Origin: Anaerolineae bacterium
Lineage (GTDB): Bacteria; Chloroflexota; Anaerolineae; 4572-78; J111
Reading direction: 5' to 3'
DNA: 64,000 bases
NCBI GenBank assembly: GCA_022071955.1
Contig: JAJVIM010000025.1
Location: forward strand, 113,753 to 177,752
Numbering within the stretch: position 1 is the stretch's first letter; every line of letters starts with the position of its first letter. The notes under the pieces were generated by a model, which was given only the letters and a program-made list of their open reading frames with translations, did not search any database and was not told where the DNA came from. The position numbers and the translations under genes are program-made. Shown piece after piece: positions 15,800 to 24,717 of the stretch.

Positions 15800-15828
15800 T
15801 TGCTACAGGGTGTGAGCCGTGATATAAT
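15800..15828 (+). promoter_or_regulatory. Promoter of rpsO
   Basis: TTGCTA (15800-15805), 17 bp, TATAAT (15823-15828) with TGA directly before it (extended -10). The leader to the GTG start is about 83 bases, a place where S15 autoregulation commonly acts. Confidence 0.7.
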
Positions 15829-15917
15829 CTTCCAGTTGACAAAATGACCATAAAGTTTTGGGGTTGGGGCCAGATTGACCACGTCGGCCCTTCACCCGAC
15901 GATAAGGAGAAGATTCA

Positions 15918-16187
15918 GTGGCACTTACACAGCAGGAAAAGCAGGAAATTATTCAGCAGTTTCAGGGAAAAGAAGGCGATACCGGTTCATCGGCGGTGCA
16001 GATTGCGCTGTTAACGGCTCGGATCAACCAGCTTCAGGAGCATCTGCAAAAACACAAGCACGATAACAGTTCGCGGCGGGGGTTGCTCAAACTGGTTGGG
16101 CAGCGCCGGCATCATCAGGAGTACCTCAAACGCAAAGACCCTGAGCAGTATCAGCAAGTCATTGATCAGTTGGGGTTAAGGAAGTAG
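15918..16187 (+). CDS. rpsO: 30S ribosomal protein S15
   Basis: S15 binds the central domain of 16S rRNA early in 30S assembly. 89 residues, the standard length. The sequence contains the family signature region: QIALLTARINQLQEHLQKHK, DNSSRRGLLKLVGQRRHH and EYLKRKDPEQY. Start is GTG with AAGGAGA ten bases upstream; the first residues MALTQQEKQEII fit other S15 proteins. The gene is followed by a strong terminator and then pnp, the classic rpsO-pnp order, though here separated by a terminator and heptad repeats. Confidence 0.97.
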   Translation: MALTQQEKQEIIQQFQGKEGDTGSSAVQIALLTARINQLQEHLQKHKHDNSSRRGLLKLVGQRRHHQEYLKRKDPEQYQQVIDQLGLRK

Positions 16188-16198
16188 GTGTAACCAGT

Positions 16199-16240
16199 CA
16201 AACGAGTAGAAGATGGATTTGCGCCGCTTCTACTCGTTTG
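16199..16240 (+). terminator. Terminator after rpsO
   Basis: CAAACGAGTAGAAG (16199-16212) and CTTCTACTCGTTTG (16227-16240) form a perfect 14-bp stem with a 14-base loop. Only a short T-rich tail follows (cttatatt), so it may also be a processing hairpin. Confidence 0.7.
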
Positions 16241-16288
16241 CTTATATTCGTAGTTAAATGACGACTGCTATCCTGGCGGTTCGTAGGG

Positions 16289-16339
16289 TCAATTAACAAT
16301 CCAACCTGGCAATTAACAATTAGTAATTATCAATTAGTG
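16289..16339. repeat. AT-rich heptad repeats
   Basis: Repeated AATTAAC/AATTATC heptamers in the space before pnp. Same family as in the serS leader (41669-41736) and near 34411. The pnp ribosome-binding site and a small GTTCA-CCGC-TGAAC hairpin follow. Confidence 0.7.
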
Positions 16340-16435
16340 CAGCGTTAGTTGATAGTTCCTTGTTGTTAATTGCAGATTGTTAATAAGTTCACCGCTGAAC
16401 CTCCAGAGATGGCCCATATTCCAGGAGGTTTTTTT

Positions 16436-18670
16436 ATGTCTAATAAACCACAAGCTCATCGTTTTGTAGCCAAATTGGGGAACGATGACATCATTTTTGA
16501 AACCGGCCAGTTGGCCGGGCAGGCCAATGGCGCAATTGTCATTAAGTCTAACGACAGCTTGTTGTTGACCACGGCCACGGCTTCAAAAAGCCCGCGGGAA
16601 GGCATCGATTTTTTCCCGCTGAGCGTTGAATTTGAAGAAAAATTGTACGCCGCCGGCCGTATCCCCGGCAGCTTCTTTCGGCGAGAAGGCCGCCCCAGCG
16701 AAGAGGCCATCCTCACCGCCCGGCTCACCGACCGCCCGCTGCGGCCCCTGTTCAACAAAAGCTCCCGCAACGAAGTGCAAATTGTTATCACCGCGCTGTC
16801 ATCGGATGGCGAGCATCATCTGGATATTTTGGCCATTAACAGCGCCAGCGCCGCGCTCCACATTTCTGATATTCCGTGGGCCGGACCGGTTGGCGCAGTG
16901 CGCATCGGCCTGAAAGATGGCCAATTGCTGGTTAACCCCACTGTCTCAGAAATGGCCGCCAGCGAGCTTGACTTGCGCGTGGCCGGTACAGAAGACGCCA
17001 TTTTGATGGTTGAAGCCGGCGCCAACGAAGTGCCGGAAGATAAAATGCTCGAGGCGCTGCGGCTGGCACACGAGTCCATCCAGGATATTATCCGGGTGCA
17101 AAATGAAATGCGCGCCGCGGTTGGCAAACCCAAAATCGAATTTCAGACCAACCAGGTTGCCGACGATGTGCTCTCTAAAGTTACGGCTCAACTCGGCGAC
17201 AAGTTGGAACAGGTGGTGAAAACCGGCGGCGGCAAAGAAGAGTTCAGTAACGCCATCAACGCCGTTCGGGATGAAGCCGTAGCCTACTTTGCCGAAGATG
17301 ACACCATCTCGGCCGGCGACATTACCAGCATCCACAGCGACGCTCTGAAAAAAGCCATCCGCAAACGGATCATCACCGAAGGCATTCGCCCCGACGGCCG
17401 CGACACCCGCACCGTTCGCCCAATTTGGGGCGATGCGGGTATTTTGCCGCGCACGCACGGCTCGGGCCTGTTCACCCGCGGCGAAACCCAGGTGCTGACC
17501 ATCACCACTCTTGGCACTCCCCGCGACGAGCAAAAGCTGGATACGCTGGGCCCGCAGGATTTCAAACGATACCTGCACCACTACAACTTCCCGCCCTTCT
17601 CCACGGGCGAAACCGGCCGGGTGGGGTCGCCCAGCCGCCGCTCGATTGGCCACGGTGCGCTGGCCGAACGCGCGTTGGTGCCGGTACTGCCCTCCGCCGA
17701 CAAATTCCCGTATACCCTGCGCCTGGTGTCTGAGGTGCTCAGCTCCAACGGCTCCACGTCGATGGCCAGTGTTTGCGGCAGCACCCTCAGCCTGATGGAC
17801 GCCGGTGTGCCGATTTCAGCGCCGGTGGCCGGGGTAGCGATGGGGTTGATTCAGGAAGGCGACCAGTTTGCCGTACTCACCGATATTCAGGGCATTGAAG
17901 ACGCGCTGGGCGACATGGACTTTAAAGTGGCCGGTACCCGCAAAGGGATTACCGCCCTGCAAATGGATATCAAAATCAGCGGGCTGCGCTGGGATATTAT
18001 GGAACAGGCGTTGTCTCAGGCGCTGGCTGGCCGGCTGCACATTCTGGACAGAATGCACGAAATTTTGCCCCAAACGCGCGACCATTACTCGCCCTTTGCG
18101 CCCAGCATCGTCACTATTCAAATTCACCCCGATAAAATCGGCAAGCTCATTGGCCCGGCGGGTAAAACTATCCGCGGGATTCAGGAAGAAACCGGCGCCA
18201 AAATTGATATCGACGACGACGGCACCGTGTACATTGCCGCCAGCGACCAGGAATCGAGCGATATGGCTCTGGCCCGGGTTAAGGCCATGACAGAAGAAGC
18301 AGAACTTGGTAGAATATACACAGGCCGGGTGGTACGCATTGCCGACTTTGGCGCGTTTGTTGAAATTCTGCCCGATACCGATGGCCTGGTACCGATTTCG
18401 CAGTTGGCCGACTACCGGGTCCCGTCTGTGGCGGATGTGGTCCAACTGGGTGACGAAATTATGGTGATGGTTACCAACATCGATTCCGACGGCAAAATCC
18501 GGTTGTCTCGCCAGGCCGTGCTGGAAGGCTGGACGCTGGAAGAAGCCCGCGAAAATGACCGTCGCCCGTCTGGTGGTGGCGGCGGCCGGCGCGGCGGTGG
18601 TGGCGGTGATCGCCGCAACGACCGCAATCGAGGTGACCGCAACCGGGGTGACCGCGACCGCCGGCGGTAA
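16436..18670 (+). CDS. pnp: Polynucleotide phosphorylase
   Basis: 3'-5' phosphorolytic exoribonuclease of mRNA turnover, trimeric, often with RNase E/Y. 744 residues. Two RNase PH-like core halves (first with GRIPGSFFRREGRPSEEAIL, second with GSGLFTRGETQVLT and FPPFSTGETGR), a KH domain at about 555-620 (KIGKLIGPAGKTIRGIQEE), an S1 domain at about 625-695 (GRIYTGRVVRIADFGAFVEI) and a C-terminal tail of Gly/Arg-rich repeats with RGD-type units from about 705 to the end. That tail is unusual and may bind RNA. Start ATG 16436 has CAGGAGG seven bases upstream; the frame extends to 16370 but without support. Confidence 0.97.
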   Translation: MSNKPQAHRFVAKLGNDDIIFETGQLAGQANGAIVIKSNDSLLLTTATASKSPREGIDFFPLSVEFEEKLYAAGRIPGSFFRREGRPSEEAILTARLTDRPLRPLFNKSSRNEVQIVITALSSDGEHHLDILAINSASAALHISDIPWAGPVGAVRIGLKDGQLLVNPTVSEMAASELDLRVAGTEDAILMVEAGANEVPEDKMLEALRLAHESIQDIIRVQNEMRAAVGKPKIEFQTNQVADDVLSKVTAQLGDKLEQVVKTGGGKEEFSNAINAVRDEAVAYFAEDDTISAGDITSIHSDALKKAIRKRIITEGIRPDGRDTRTVRPIWGDAGILPRTHGSGLFTRGETQVLTITTLGTPRDEQKLDTLGPQDFKRYLHHYNFPPFSTGETGRVGSPSRRSIGHGALAERALVPVLPSADKFPYTLRLVSEVLSSNGSTSMASVCGSTLSLMDAGVPISAPVAGVAMGLIQEGDQFAVLTDIQGIEDALGDMDFKVAGTRKGITALQMDIKISGLRWDIMEQALSQALAGRLHILDRMHEILPQTRDHYSPFAPSIVTIQIHPDKIGKLIGPAGKTIRGIQEETGAKIDIDDDGTVYIAASDQESSDMALARVKAMTEEAELGRIYTGRVVRIADFGAFVEILPDTDGLVPISQLADYRVPSVADVVQLGDEIMVMVTNIDSDGKIRLSRQAVLEGWTLEEARENDRRPSGGGGGRRGGGGGDRRNDRNRGDRNRGDRDRRR

Positions 18671-18713
18671 ATCATCAAAATAAATAACCGTTGATTTCAG
18701 CCTGGAAAAATGT

Positions 18714-19328
18714 ATGTACCCTGACCAGTTTGGGCCTGAAAACTACATATTGGATCCTGAACCGGAGCAGCCGCCCCGGCCATCGGTCATCAAGCGGCTG
18801 CTGCGGTTAACCCGCGAAGTTTTAGAAACCATTGTGCCGGCAGTGTTGATCGCTTTGCTGATCAACCTGTTTATGGCCCAGGCCACGCGCGTTTACGGCC
18901 AGAGTATGGAACCAAGTTTGCACACCGATCAGCGGCTCATCGTCGAGAAGCTGTCGTACAATCGCTTTTTGCGGCAAACGCTTGGCCTCGAAGGGCCGCA
19001 GCGCGGCAATGTGGTGGTCATCAGCCTGGAAAGCCAAAATAACGAACTGTTGATCAAGCGGGTGATTGGTCTCCCCGGTGATACCATTGAAGTGCGGGAC
19101 AACCGCGTGTTTGTAAACAACCGGCCGCTCAACGAGCCTTACGTGGCCGATATCACCGCCGGTTACTACGGCCCCATTGTTGTGCCCCCCCTGCACATTT
19201 TTGTGCTGGGGGATAACCGTAATTTTTCTAATGACTCGCGCAACTTTGGGACAATTCCGCTCAAGGATGTGGTGGGCCGGGCCTGGTTTTCTTACTGGCC
19301 GCCCGACCAGATTGGGTTTGTTCATTAA
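18714..19328 (+). CDS. lepB: Signal peptidase I
   Basis: Membrane Ser-Lys dyad protease that removes signal peptides from exported proteins. 204 residues. A single N-terminal transmembrane helix (about 38-55) follows a proline- and acid-rich cytoplasmic stretch. Catalytic Ser64 is in GQSMEPSL, Lys115 in LIKRVIGLPGD, and the GDNRNFSNDSRNFG box closes the active site. One helix only, as in Gram-positive-type enzymes. The ribosome-binding site (CTGGAAAA) is modest. The gene follows pnp by 43 bp and is ended by a terminator at 19376. The neighbouring exported proteins are obvious substrates in general terms. Confidence 0.95.
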   Translation: MYPDQFGPENYILDPEPEQPPRPSVIKRLLRLTREVLETIVPAVLIALLINLFMAQATRVYGQSMEPSLHTDQRLIVEKLSYNRFLRQTLGLEGPQRGNVVVISLESQNNELLIKRVIGLPGDTIEVRDNRVFVNNRPLNEPYVADITAGYYGPIVVPPLHIFVLGDNRNFSNDSRNFGTIPLKDVVGRAWFSYWPPDQIGFVH

Positions 19329-19375
19329 AGTTTTGGTAACCACTGGCACAGGGCTACAATAGATTTTATAATATT

Positions 19376-19405
19376 AAGAGATGCCGCGTGCGGTGTCTCT
19401 TTTTT
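19376..19405 (+). terminator. Terminator after lepB
   Basis: AAGAGATGCCG pairs with CGGTGTCTCTT (two G-U pairs) around CGTG, followed by TTTTTT. Confidence 0.85.
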
Positions 19406-19428
19406 ATCGATTGACTGTGGAGTGAAAT

Positions 19429-20577
19429 TTGATACCACCTCGCTGGGCGCCCGAAACCAAACGATTTGTTTTTGTGACCTGCGCCATTTTAATTGCGCTG
19501 GCTGTGTGGCTGTTTGGTGTTGTTTTGGCTCCGCTGGTCATTGCGGTTATCATTGCTTACCTGCTCAACCCCATTTCAAACTGGTTAGAGCGACGGACGC
19601 CGCTGCGTCGCCGGTGGGCGGTAACTATTGTGTATGTTGGCTTTTTGCTGGCGCTGGCCCTGATCCCGTCGGTGTTGGCGCCGTTGATGGTCCGGCAAAT
19701 TCGCCAGATTGACATCGACGTGCAGCAGGTTTTGGATGAAGTGAATGGGGTGTTAACTACCTACTCGCCGCCGGGTGTAAAAATCAACACCGATACCTTA
19801 ACCGAACAGATTCAAGGCAGCCTGAACCAAATATTCCAACCGGCGGCGTCTATTGCTGCCAATTTGGCGGTGGAGATTGCCGGCGGTTTTATCTGGGCCA
19901 TTTTTATTTTTGTGGTGGCCTATTATATGCTGCTCGATGCCAACCGCTTTAGCCGCTGGGTGGATAGCTGGGTACCGGCCGGCTACGACGGCGAATTTAA
20001 ACAGCTTCGCTCGGCGCTGGATGCCGTTTGGAAATCTTACTTTTTGGGGCAATTGACCCTGGCCATTATCGTTGGCATTATTGTGGGCGGTACAACGGCA
20101 ATTTTAGGTATTCGCAGCGCAATTTTGCTGGGATTGGTAGCCGCGCTACTTGAACTTATCCCCAACTGGGGGTACAGTATTTCCGGCGCGGTAGGGATGC
20201 TGTTTGCCTATTTTCAGGGGTCTACCTGGATCCCCCTGCCGCTGTGGGCTTTTGCCCTGCTGGTTGGCGGTTTTTACTTTTTGTTGTGGCAGATAGACAC
20301 CAATTATCTGGTGCCGCACATCATTGGCAACCGCTTGCAGTTACCCCCGGCGGTGATCATTGTGGGGATTATTGCCGGGGCCAGTGTGGGTGGCGCGTTG
20401 GGGCTGCTACTGGCCGCACCGATTATTGCCTCGGTGCGGGTGCTGGGCGGCTACGTTTATCGCCGGTTGCTGGATATTGAACCATACGTGCTGGTCTATG
20501 AAACACCGGCGCTGGGCAATCCACCGGATGTAAAACCGCCGCTGCCAACTGCCGCAGAGAGCGCCGGCGGTGAGTAA
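19429..20577 (+). CDS. AI-2E family transporter (PerM/TqsA-like permease)
   Basis: 382 residues from a TTG start with GGAG seven bases upstream. An integral membrane protein with two N-terminal helices (about 15-60), one at 75-95, a polar segment (about 100-160) and four or five more helices, the usual topology of the family. Family stretches are VIAVIIAYLLNPISNWLERR, YYMLLDANRFSRWVDSWVP and LELIPNWGYSISGAVG, plus an Asn-Tyr-Leu-Val-Pro motif in DTNYLVPHIIGNRLQLPP. Members export AI-2 or act as Na+/H+ antiporters; which applies is not determinable. Its stop overlaps the start of the next small gene, so they are translationally coupled. Confidence 0.88.
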   Translation: MIPPRWAPETKRFVFVTCAILIALAVWLFGVVLAPLVIAVIIAYLLNPISNWLERRTPLRRRWAVTIVYVGFLLALALIPSVLAPLMVRQIRQIDIDVQQVLDEVNGVLTTYSPPGVKINTDTLTEQIQGSLNQIFQPAASIAANLAVEIAGGFIWAIFIFVVAYYMLLDANRFSRWVDSWVPAGYDGEFKQLRSALDAVWKSYFLGQLTLAIIVGIIVGGTTAILGIRSAILLGLVAALLELIPNWGYSISGAVGMLFAYFQGSTWIPLPLWAFALLVGGFYFLLWQIDTNYLVPHIIGNRLQLPPAVIIVGIIAGASVGGALGLLLAAPIIASVRVLGGYVYRRLLDIEPYVLVYETPALGNPPDVKPPLPTAAESAGGE

Positions 20578-20914
20578 TCCCTTGGAAAAACCCGGCGATA
20601 TTCTGGAAGGCAGTGGTGTTTTGTTGCAGCACGGCCGGTTGATTGCCAGCGTTGACTATCATCTCGCCATTCCAACTCAAATGCATTTTTGGGTTAATCC
20701 CACCGGCGGTTTTGGTGCGGATTACGCCGAGCACGTGGCCGGCTTTATTTTGCTCTCGCCCGGCGACGCGGCCTCAATTGAGCCGGCCGCCTATACCCTG
20801 GAGCTGGCTGATAAACGAAAACTGGGCGTGCGGATTGAGCGGCGCTACAAGCAAATAAAGTTTAAAGGTGAACCCCGTGTCTCTTTTTGGATAAAAGTAA
20901 CATCGGCGGGCTGA
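20570..20914 (+). CDS. Conserved-looking small soluble protein, unknown function
   Basis: 114 residues from a GTG that overlaps the stop of the permease gene by eight bases, a coupled arrangement that supports reality. No signal peptide or membrane segment. The sequence is beta-rich (GSGVLLQHGRLIASVDYHL, YTLELADKRKLGVRIERRYK, PRVSFWIKV). No family recognised. The FHA gene starts 25 bp later, so permease, this gene, FHA and M23 genes probably form one transcription unit. Confidence 0.65.
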   Translation: MSNPLEKPGDILEGSGVLLQHGRLIASVDYHLAIPTQMHFWVNPTGGFGADYAEHVAGFILLSPGDAASIEPAAYTLELADKRKLGVRIERRYKQIKFKGEPRVSFWIKVTSAG

Positions 20915-20938
20915 TAATTAAACAAGGACAACGACTTT

Positions 20939-23257
20939 ATGAGCGAAGAAAATCGGGCGGTAACTCAAGTTGGGCCGGCAATGGCTCCCAAATTGCAAGT
21001 AACCCGAGGTGAAAACGCTGGCGAAGAATTTAAGGTTAAAATGCGCACGCGCCTGGGCCGCGAACGCGACAATGACATCATTCTGCTTGATCTCAAATCA
21101 TCGCGCCACCACGCCGAAATTGAGGTAAAAGAGGGCGACTGGGTACTCACCGATCTGGCCAGCGCCAACGGCACCTTTCTCAACGGCGCGCCGGTCAAAG
21201 CGCCGTTACCTATCAAACACGGCGATATTATCACTGTCGGCGAGACCGATCTGGTGTTTAAAATTCCAGGCAAGCCGGAACCGGCAGTGACCACTTCTGG
21301 CAGTATGGGGCCGCCCCAGCCGGTAGAAGTTCCCCGCCGCGGCGAAGCCTCCGGCGCGTTTCCGGCGGTTTCCCGGCCGCCGCAGCCGGCTCCGCAAAAA
21401 TCCAACCGGCTGGTCTGGATTATTGGCGGCGCGGCGGTGGTGTTATGTCTGGTAGCGGCGCTGGTAGTGGTGTTCGCCATGAATCGTTTCAGCGGTGGTT
21501 CCTCTGCCACAAATGGCGAGCAAACGCCTACCGCCCAGGCCGCGGCCCCCGGCGACAGCGTCAAACCGCCCCTGCCGGGCAATCAATCGGTTGAAGTGCC
21601 GGGCCGCCCCACCGACCTGGCTCTGGTTTACGAAGAAGATTTCAGCGATTCTTTCAGCGGGTGGGATGACGCCTTTGACGCCTACACCCGCAAAGTGTAC
21701 GGCAACAACCGTTACAACATTGAGGTTTTTGCCAGCAATCTGGTGGCCTGGGGGCTGGCCAATCGCATTGTCTCCGATTTTGAAATTGAGGTTGAAGGTA
21801 AATTGGAAGACGGCGACAACACCAACAGCTACGGCCTGTTATTTCGCTTTAAAGACCGCGAAAACTTTTACCGGTTTGATATTTCCGGCGATGGCTATTA
21901 CCTGTTCAGCAAGTTTGTTGACGGCGAATGGATCACCCTGGTCGATTGGACGCCATCGGAGTTTATTAACACCGGTTTGGGCGCTACCAACATTCTCAAA
22001 GTGACAGCCTTTGGCCCAAATATCAGCCTGTCGGTGAACGGCCAGCAGCTCGCCGCCGTTACAGACGACTCGCTGACGCGCGGTAATTTTGGCTTTTTCT
22101 CCGGCACCTTTGCCGAGTCCTATTCCTGGGTGAGTTTTGACAACCTCAAAATGTGGACTCAGCCCAACGAGGAAATTGTGCTGATCCCAACCGCTACTCC
22201 CATCGGATCCGGGTCTGTTGCTGCTGCGCCCACGCCCACGGTTACGCCGCTGCCGCCCACGGCCACGGCGGTTGAGCAAGCCAGCGAAAAAGCTTCGCCG
22301 GAGGCAACCCCCACGGCTTCGCCCAGCCCTGTACCTTCGCCCACAGCTACGCCGGTGCCGCTGCCGGAATACGCCTCCCGCGAGCAAACTCTGGCCCGCG
22401 GTGAGCAGGTTGCCAGCGGCCGGGTTATCTTTCCGGTGTACGATACCACCCGCGGCGTTTACGATATTTACATGGCCGACATCTCAAACGGCGATAATTT
22501 GCTGTTAATCCAAAAAAATGCCAGCCAGCCGGCGTTAACCAGTAACGGCAAAGAGATTGCCTATCGCTCCTGGCAGTTAGATAAACGCGGCCTGTTTGCC
22601 CGGCAATTGGCCGGCGACCCGACCAATGCCTGGGGGTTTGACCTGTTTTTTGAGTCGGCCCGGCCGCAGTACTCGCCCGATGACAAAACGCTGATGTACT
22701 TCTCTCGCACCGGCGGCAAAGAGCCGGCCATTTATCAGGTGATCGACGGCGTGGGCGAGGTGAAACGGCGCGACGGCGCGCCCATTCAGGGTAAATCGCC
22801 CAAGTGGTCGCCGGATGGCAGCCAGTTTGTGTACAACGGTTGTTTGGGCGGCAAATGCGGTATCATTTTGAGCAATGTCGATGGTAACGCGCCGGTGCTG
22901 CTCACCGACCAGCCCGCCGACACCAACCCGGAAATTTCCCCCGATGGCTCGACGGTTGTTTTTATGTCTGACCGGGCCGGCAACTGGGAAGTCTACAGCA
23001 TCGATATTACCGGAGAAAACCTGCAAGCGCTCACCTCGGATTCTTCCAGCGACGGGCTGCCCACCTGGTCGCCCGATGGCTCCAAAATTGCTTTTGTCTC
23101 CAACCGCGACAACGAATGGGCTATGTGGGTAATGAACCCGGACGGCAGCAACAAACGGCGTCAATTTGTGATCGATGGCGAAATGGACGGCATCATTCAA
23201 TCTGATATTGCCAACAGTTATGGCTGGTCAGAAGAAAATATTGATTGGGTGCCCTAA
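20939..23257 (+). CDS. Transmembrane FHA-domain protein with external lectin-like and PD40 propeller domains
   Basis: 772 residues. Cytoplasmic FHA domain at about 17-105 with the phosphothreonine-binding signature TRLGRERDNDIILLD, SSRHHAEIEV and SANGTFLNG. A Pro-rich stretch leads to one transmembrane helix at about 157-180. Outside: a concanavalin/3-keto-disaccharide-hydrolase-like beta domain at about 225-400 (EEDFSDSFSGWDDAF, FDNLKMW), a Pro/Thr/Ala linker at about 420-480, then TolB-type PD40 beta-propeller blades (PTWSPDGSKIAFVSNRD, NPEISPDGSTVVFMSDRAGN). This links an outside ligand-binding module to an inside phosphopeptide reader, suggesting signalling with a Ser/Thr kinase not in this window. 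The M23 gene follows after 19 bp. Confidence 0.85.
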   Translation: MSEENRAVTQVGPAMAPKLQVTRGENAGEEFKVKMRTRLGRERDNDIILLDLKSSRHHAEIEVKEGDWVLTDLASANGTFLNGAPVKAPLPIKHGDIITVGETDLVFKIPGKPEPAVTTSGSMGPPQPVEVPRRGEASGAFPAVSRPPQPAPQKSNRLVWIIGGAAVVLCLVAALVVVFAMNRFSGGSSATNGEQTPTAQAAAPGDSVKPPLPGNQSVEVPGRPTDLALVYEEDFSDSFSGWDDAFDAYTRKVYGNNRYNIEVFASNLVAWGLANRIVSDFEIEVEGKLEDGDNTNSYGLLFRFKDRENFYRFDISGDGYYLFSKFVDGEWITLVDWTPSEFINTGLGATNILKVTAFGPNISLSVNGQQLAAVTDDSLTRGNFGFFSGTFAESYSWVSFDNLKMWTQPNEEIVLIPTATPIGSGSVAAAPTPTVTPLPPTATAVEQASEKASPEATPTASPSPVPSPTATPVPLPEYASREQTLARGEQVASGRVIFPVYDTTRGVYDIYMADISNGDNLLLIQKNASQPALTSNGKEIAYRSWQLDKRGLFARQLAGDPTNAWGFDLFFESARPQYSPDDKTLMYFSRTGGKEPAIYQVIDGVGEVKRRDGAPIQGKSPKWSPDGSQFVYNGCLGGKCGIILSNVDGNAPVLLTDQPADTNPEISPDGSTVVFMSDRAGNWEVYSIDITGENLQALTSDSSSDGLPTWSPDGSKIAFVSNRDNEWAMWVMNPDGSNKRRQFVIDGEMDGIIQSDIANSYGWSEENIDWVP

Positions 23258-23276
23258 ACGGCGTCAGGAGTAGACG

Positions 23277-24641
23277 GTGCTGTTTCCTACCGTTGATCGA
23301 CAAACTGTTAAAATTTTGATGGGCCTGGGTTTGGGCCTGATCATCACCGTGGTGGCCATTGTGCTGATTGGCGTGGTGCAGTCCACCCAGCTCAGCGCGA
23401 TGGTGGCCACGGCGACGGCTACCAAAACGGCTACTCCGCTGCCTACGGCCACATTTACCGCCACCCCCACGCCAACGTACACGCCCACGCCCACCCATAC
23501 CGCCACCCCCACGCCGACGGCTACCCCCACCGAAACCAGCACAGCCACGCCGACGTTTACGCCTGTGCCGCCCACGCCCACACCAGAACCGCCCACACCC
23601 ACGCCAACGCCAACTGTAGTACTCGATGTGCCTTCGCCGGAGCCGGCCCCGGAATTTATTGAGCCGACCGCCGTGTTCACCGAAACAATTTCATTGACGG
23701 ACACACTAACCAGTACGCTGGCCATTACTGCGGTGGTGCTGGCCACGCCCACGGCCACGCCAACCCCCATCCCCCGCACCGTGCCGGTGCCCGCCGATTG
23801 GCCCGATTATCGCCAGGCCAGCGACCATTTTTGGTTTGCCCGGCCCTTTGGCCGTGGGTTTGAAACCTGGGGCAGCCATTATTATCCGTTTGGCACCAAC
23901 GCCGGCGGCCAGTATTTTTGGCACTTTGGCGTTGATATTCAAAACCCGCAAAATACCCCTATTTTGGCCGTTGGCGATGGCATTGTGGTGCACGCCGGCC
24001 CGGATAACATCAAACAGCTTGGCCCCTGGCCCGATTTTTACGGCCAGGCGGTGATGATTGAACACACTCGCCGGTTAGATGGCCAGCCGGTGTACACGCT
24101 GTACGGCCACGTTTCTCAAACGCTGGTCAGCGTGGGCCAACGGGTAAAAACCGGTGACCCGATTGCCCGGGTTGGCCAGTTGGGGGTGGCGCTGGGGCCG
24201 CATCTGCATCTTGAAGTTCGGGTGGGCGGTAACACTTATTTTGATGCGCACAACCCCGATTTGTGGGTTCGGCCCGATCCCGGTTACGGGGTTATCGCCG
24301 GCCGGGTGGTAGATTACCAAAACTACTTTGTGCCGCAGCAGTTGGTAACTCTGCATCGCGCCGAAACGCCCGCCGAATTCTGGCGGCAAACGTTCACTTA
24401 CCCGGATAACGTGGTAAAGTCTGATAGTGGTTTTGGTGAAACGTTTGCCTTTAGTGATGTTCCGGCCGGCAACTATGTGCTCAAAACCACCGTAGATGGC
24501 CGCCAGTTGATTGTTCCGGTGCGAGTTACCAACCAAAGCACCTCTTTTGTGCTGCTCAAAGCAGACCAACCACCGCTAATTCAAGCGGTTGAGCCAACCC
24601 CAACCCCTGTCGAAGCCCCCGTTACAGAACAGGCCCAGTAA
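23277..24641 (+). CDS. Membrane-anchored M23-family peptidase with Thr/Pro linker
   Basis: 454 residues from a GTG with AGGAG seven bases upstream. One transmembrane helix (about 13-36), then an external low-complexity linker of T-A-T-P-T repeats (about 42-165) long enough to span a wall layer. The LytM/M23 domain at about 190-330 carries the zinc ligands H and D in WHFGVDIQNP and the HLHLEV motif, with YTLYGHVS between. A C-terminal beta domain of about 100 residues resembles a carboxypeptidase-regulatory-like fold (GRVVDYQNYFVPQQLVTL). It should cleave peptidoglycan cross-links. Second M23 protein of the window is at 27628. End of the FHA operon. Confidence 0.88.
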   Translation: MLFPTVDRQTVKILMGLGLGLIITVVAIVLIGVVQSTQLSAMVATATATKTATPLPTATFTATPTPTYTPTPTHTATPTPTATPTETSTATPTFTPVPPTPTPEPPTPTPTPTVVLDVPSPEPAPEFIEPTAVFTETISLTDTLTSTLAITAVVLATPTATPTPIPRTVPVPADWPDYRQASDHFWFARPFGRGFETWGSHYYPFGTNAGGQYFWHFGVDIQNPQNTPILAVGDGIVVHAGPDNIKQLGPWPDFYGQAVMIEHTRRLDGQPVYTLYGHVSQTLVSVGQRVKTGDPIARVGQLGVALGPHLHLEVRVGGNTYFDAHNPDLWVRPDPGYGVIAGRVVDYQNYFVPQQLVTLHRAETPAEFWRQTFTYPDNVVKSDSGFGETFAFSDVPAGNYVLKTTVDGRQLIVPVRVTNQSTSFVLLKADQPPLIQAVEPTPTPVEAPVTEQAQ

Positions 24642-24689
24642 TTTCTAATGCGGACAAGCCGCAGCAACAGGTTAAAGGGAACATTTGGG

Positions 24690-24717
24690 GTAGGGGCGCT
24701 TTGCGAAGCGCCCCTAC
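24690..24717. repeat. Palindromic GTAGGGGCG repeat
   Basis: GTAGGGGCGCTTTGCG then AAGCGCCCCTAC, palindromic apart from one central mismatch; same family as 15566 and 55432. Confidence 0.8.
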
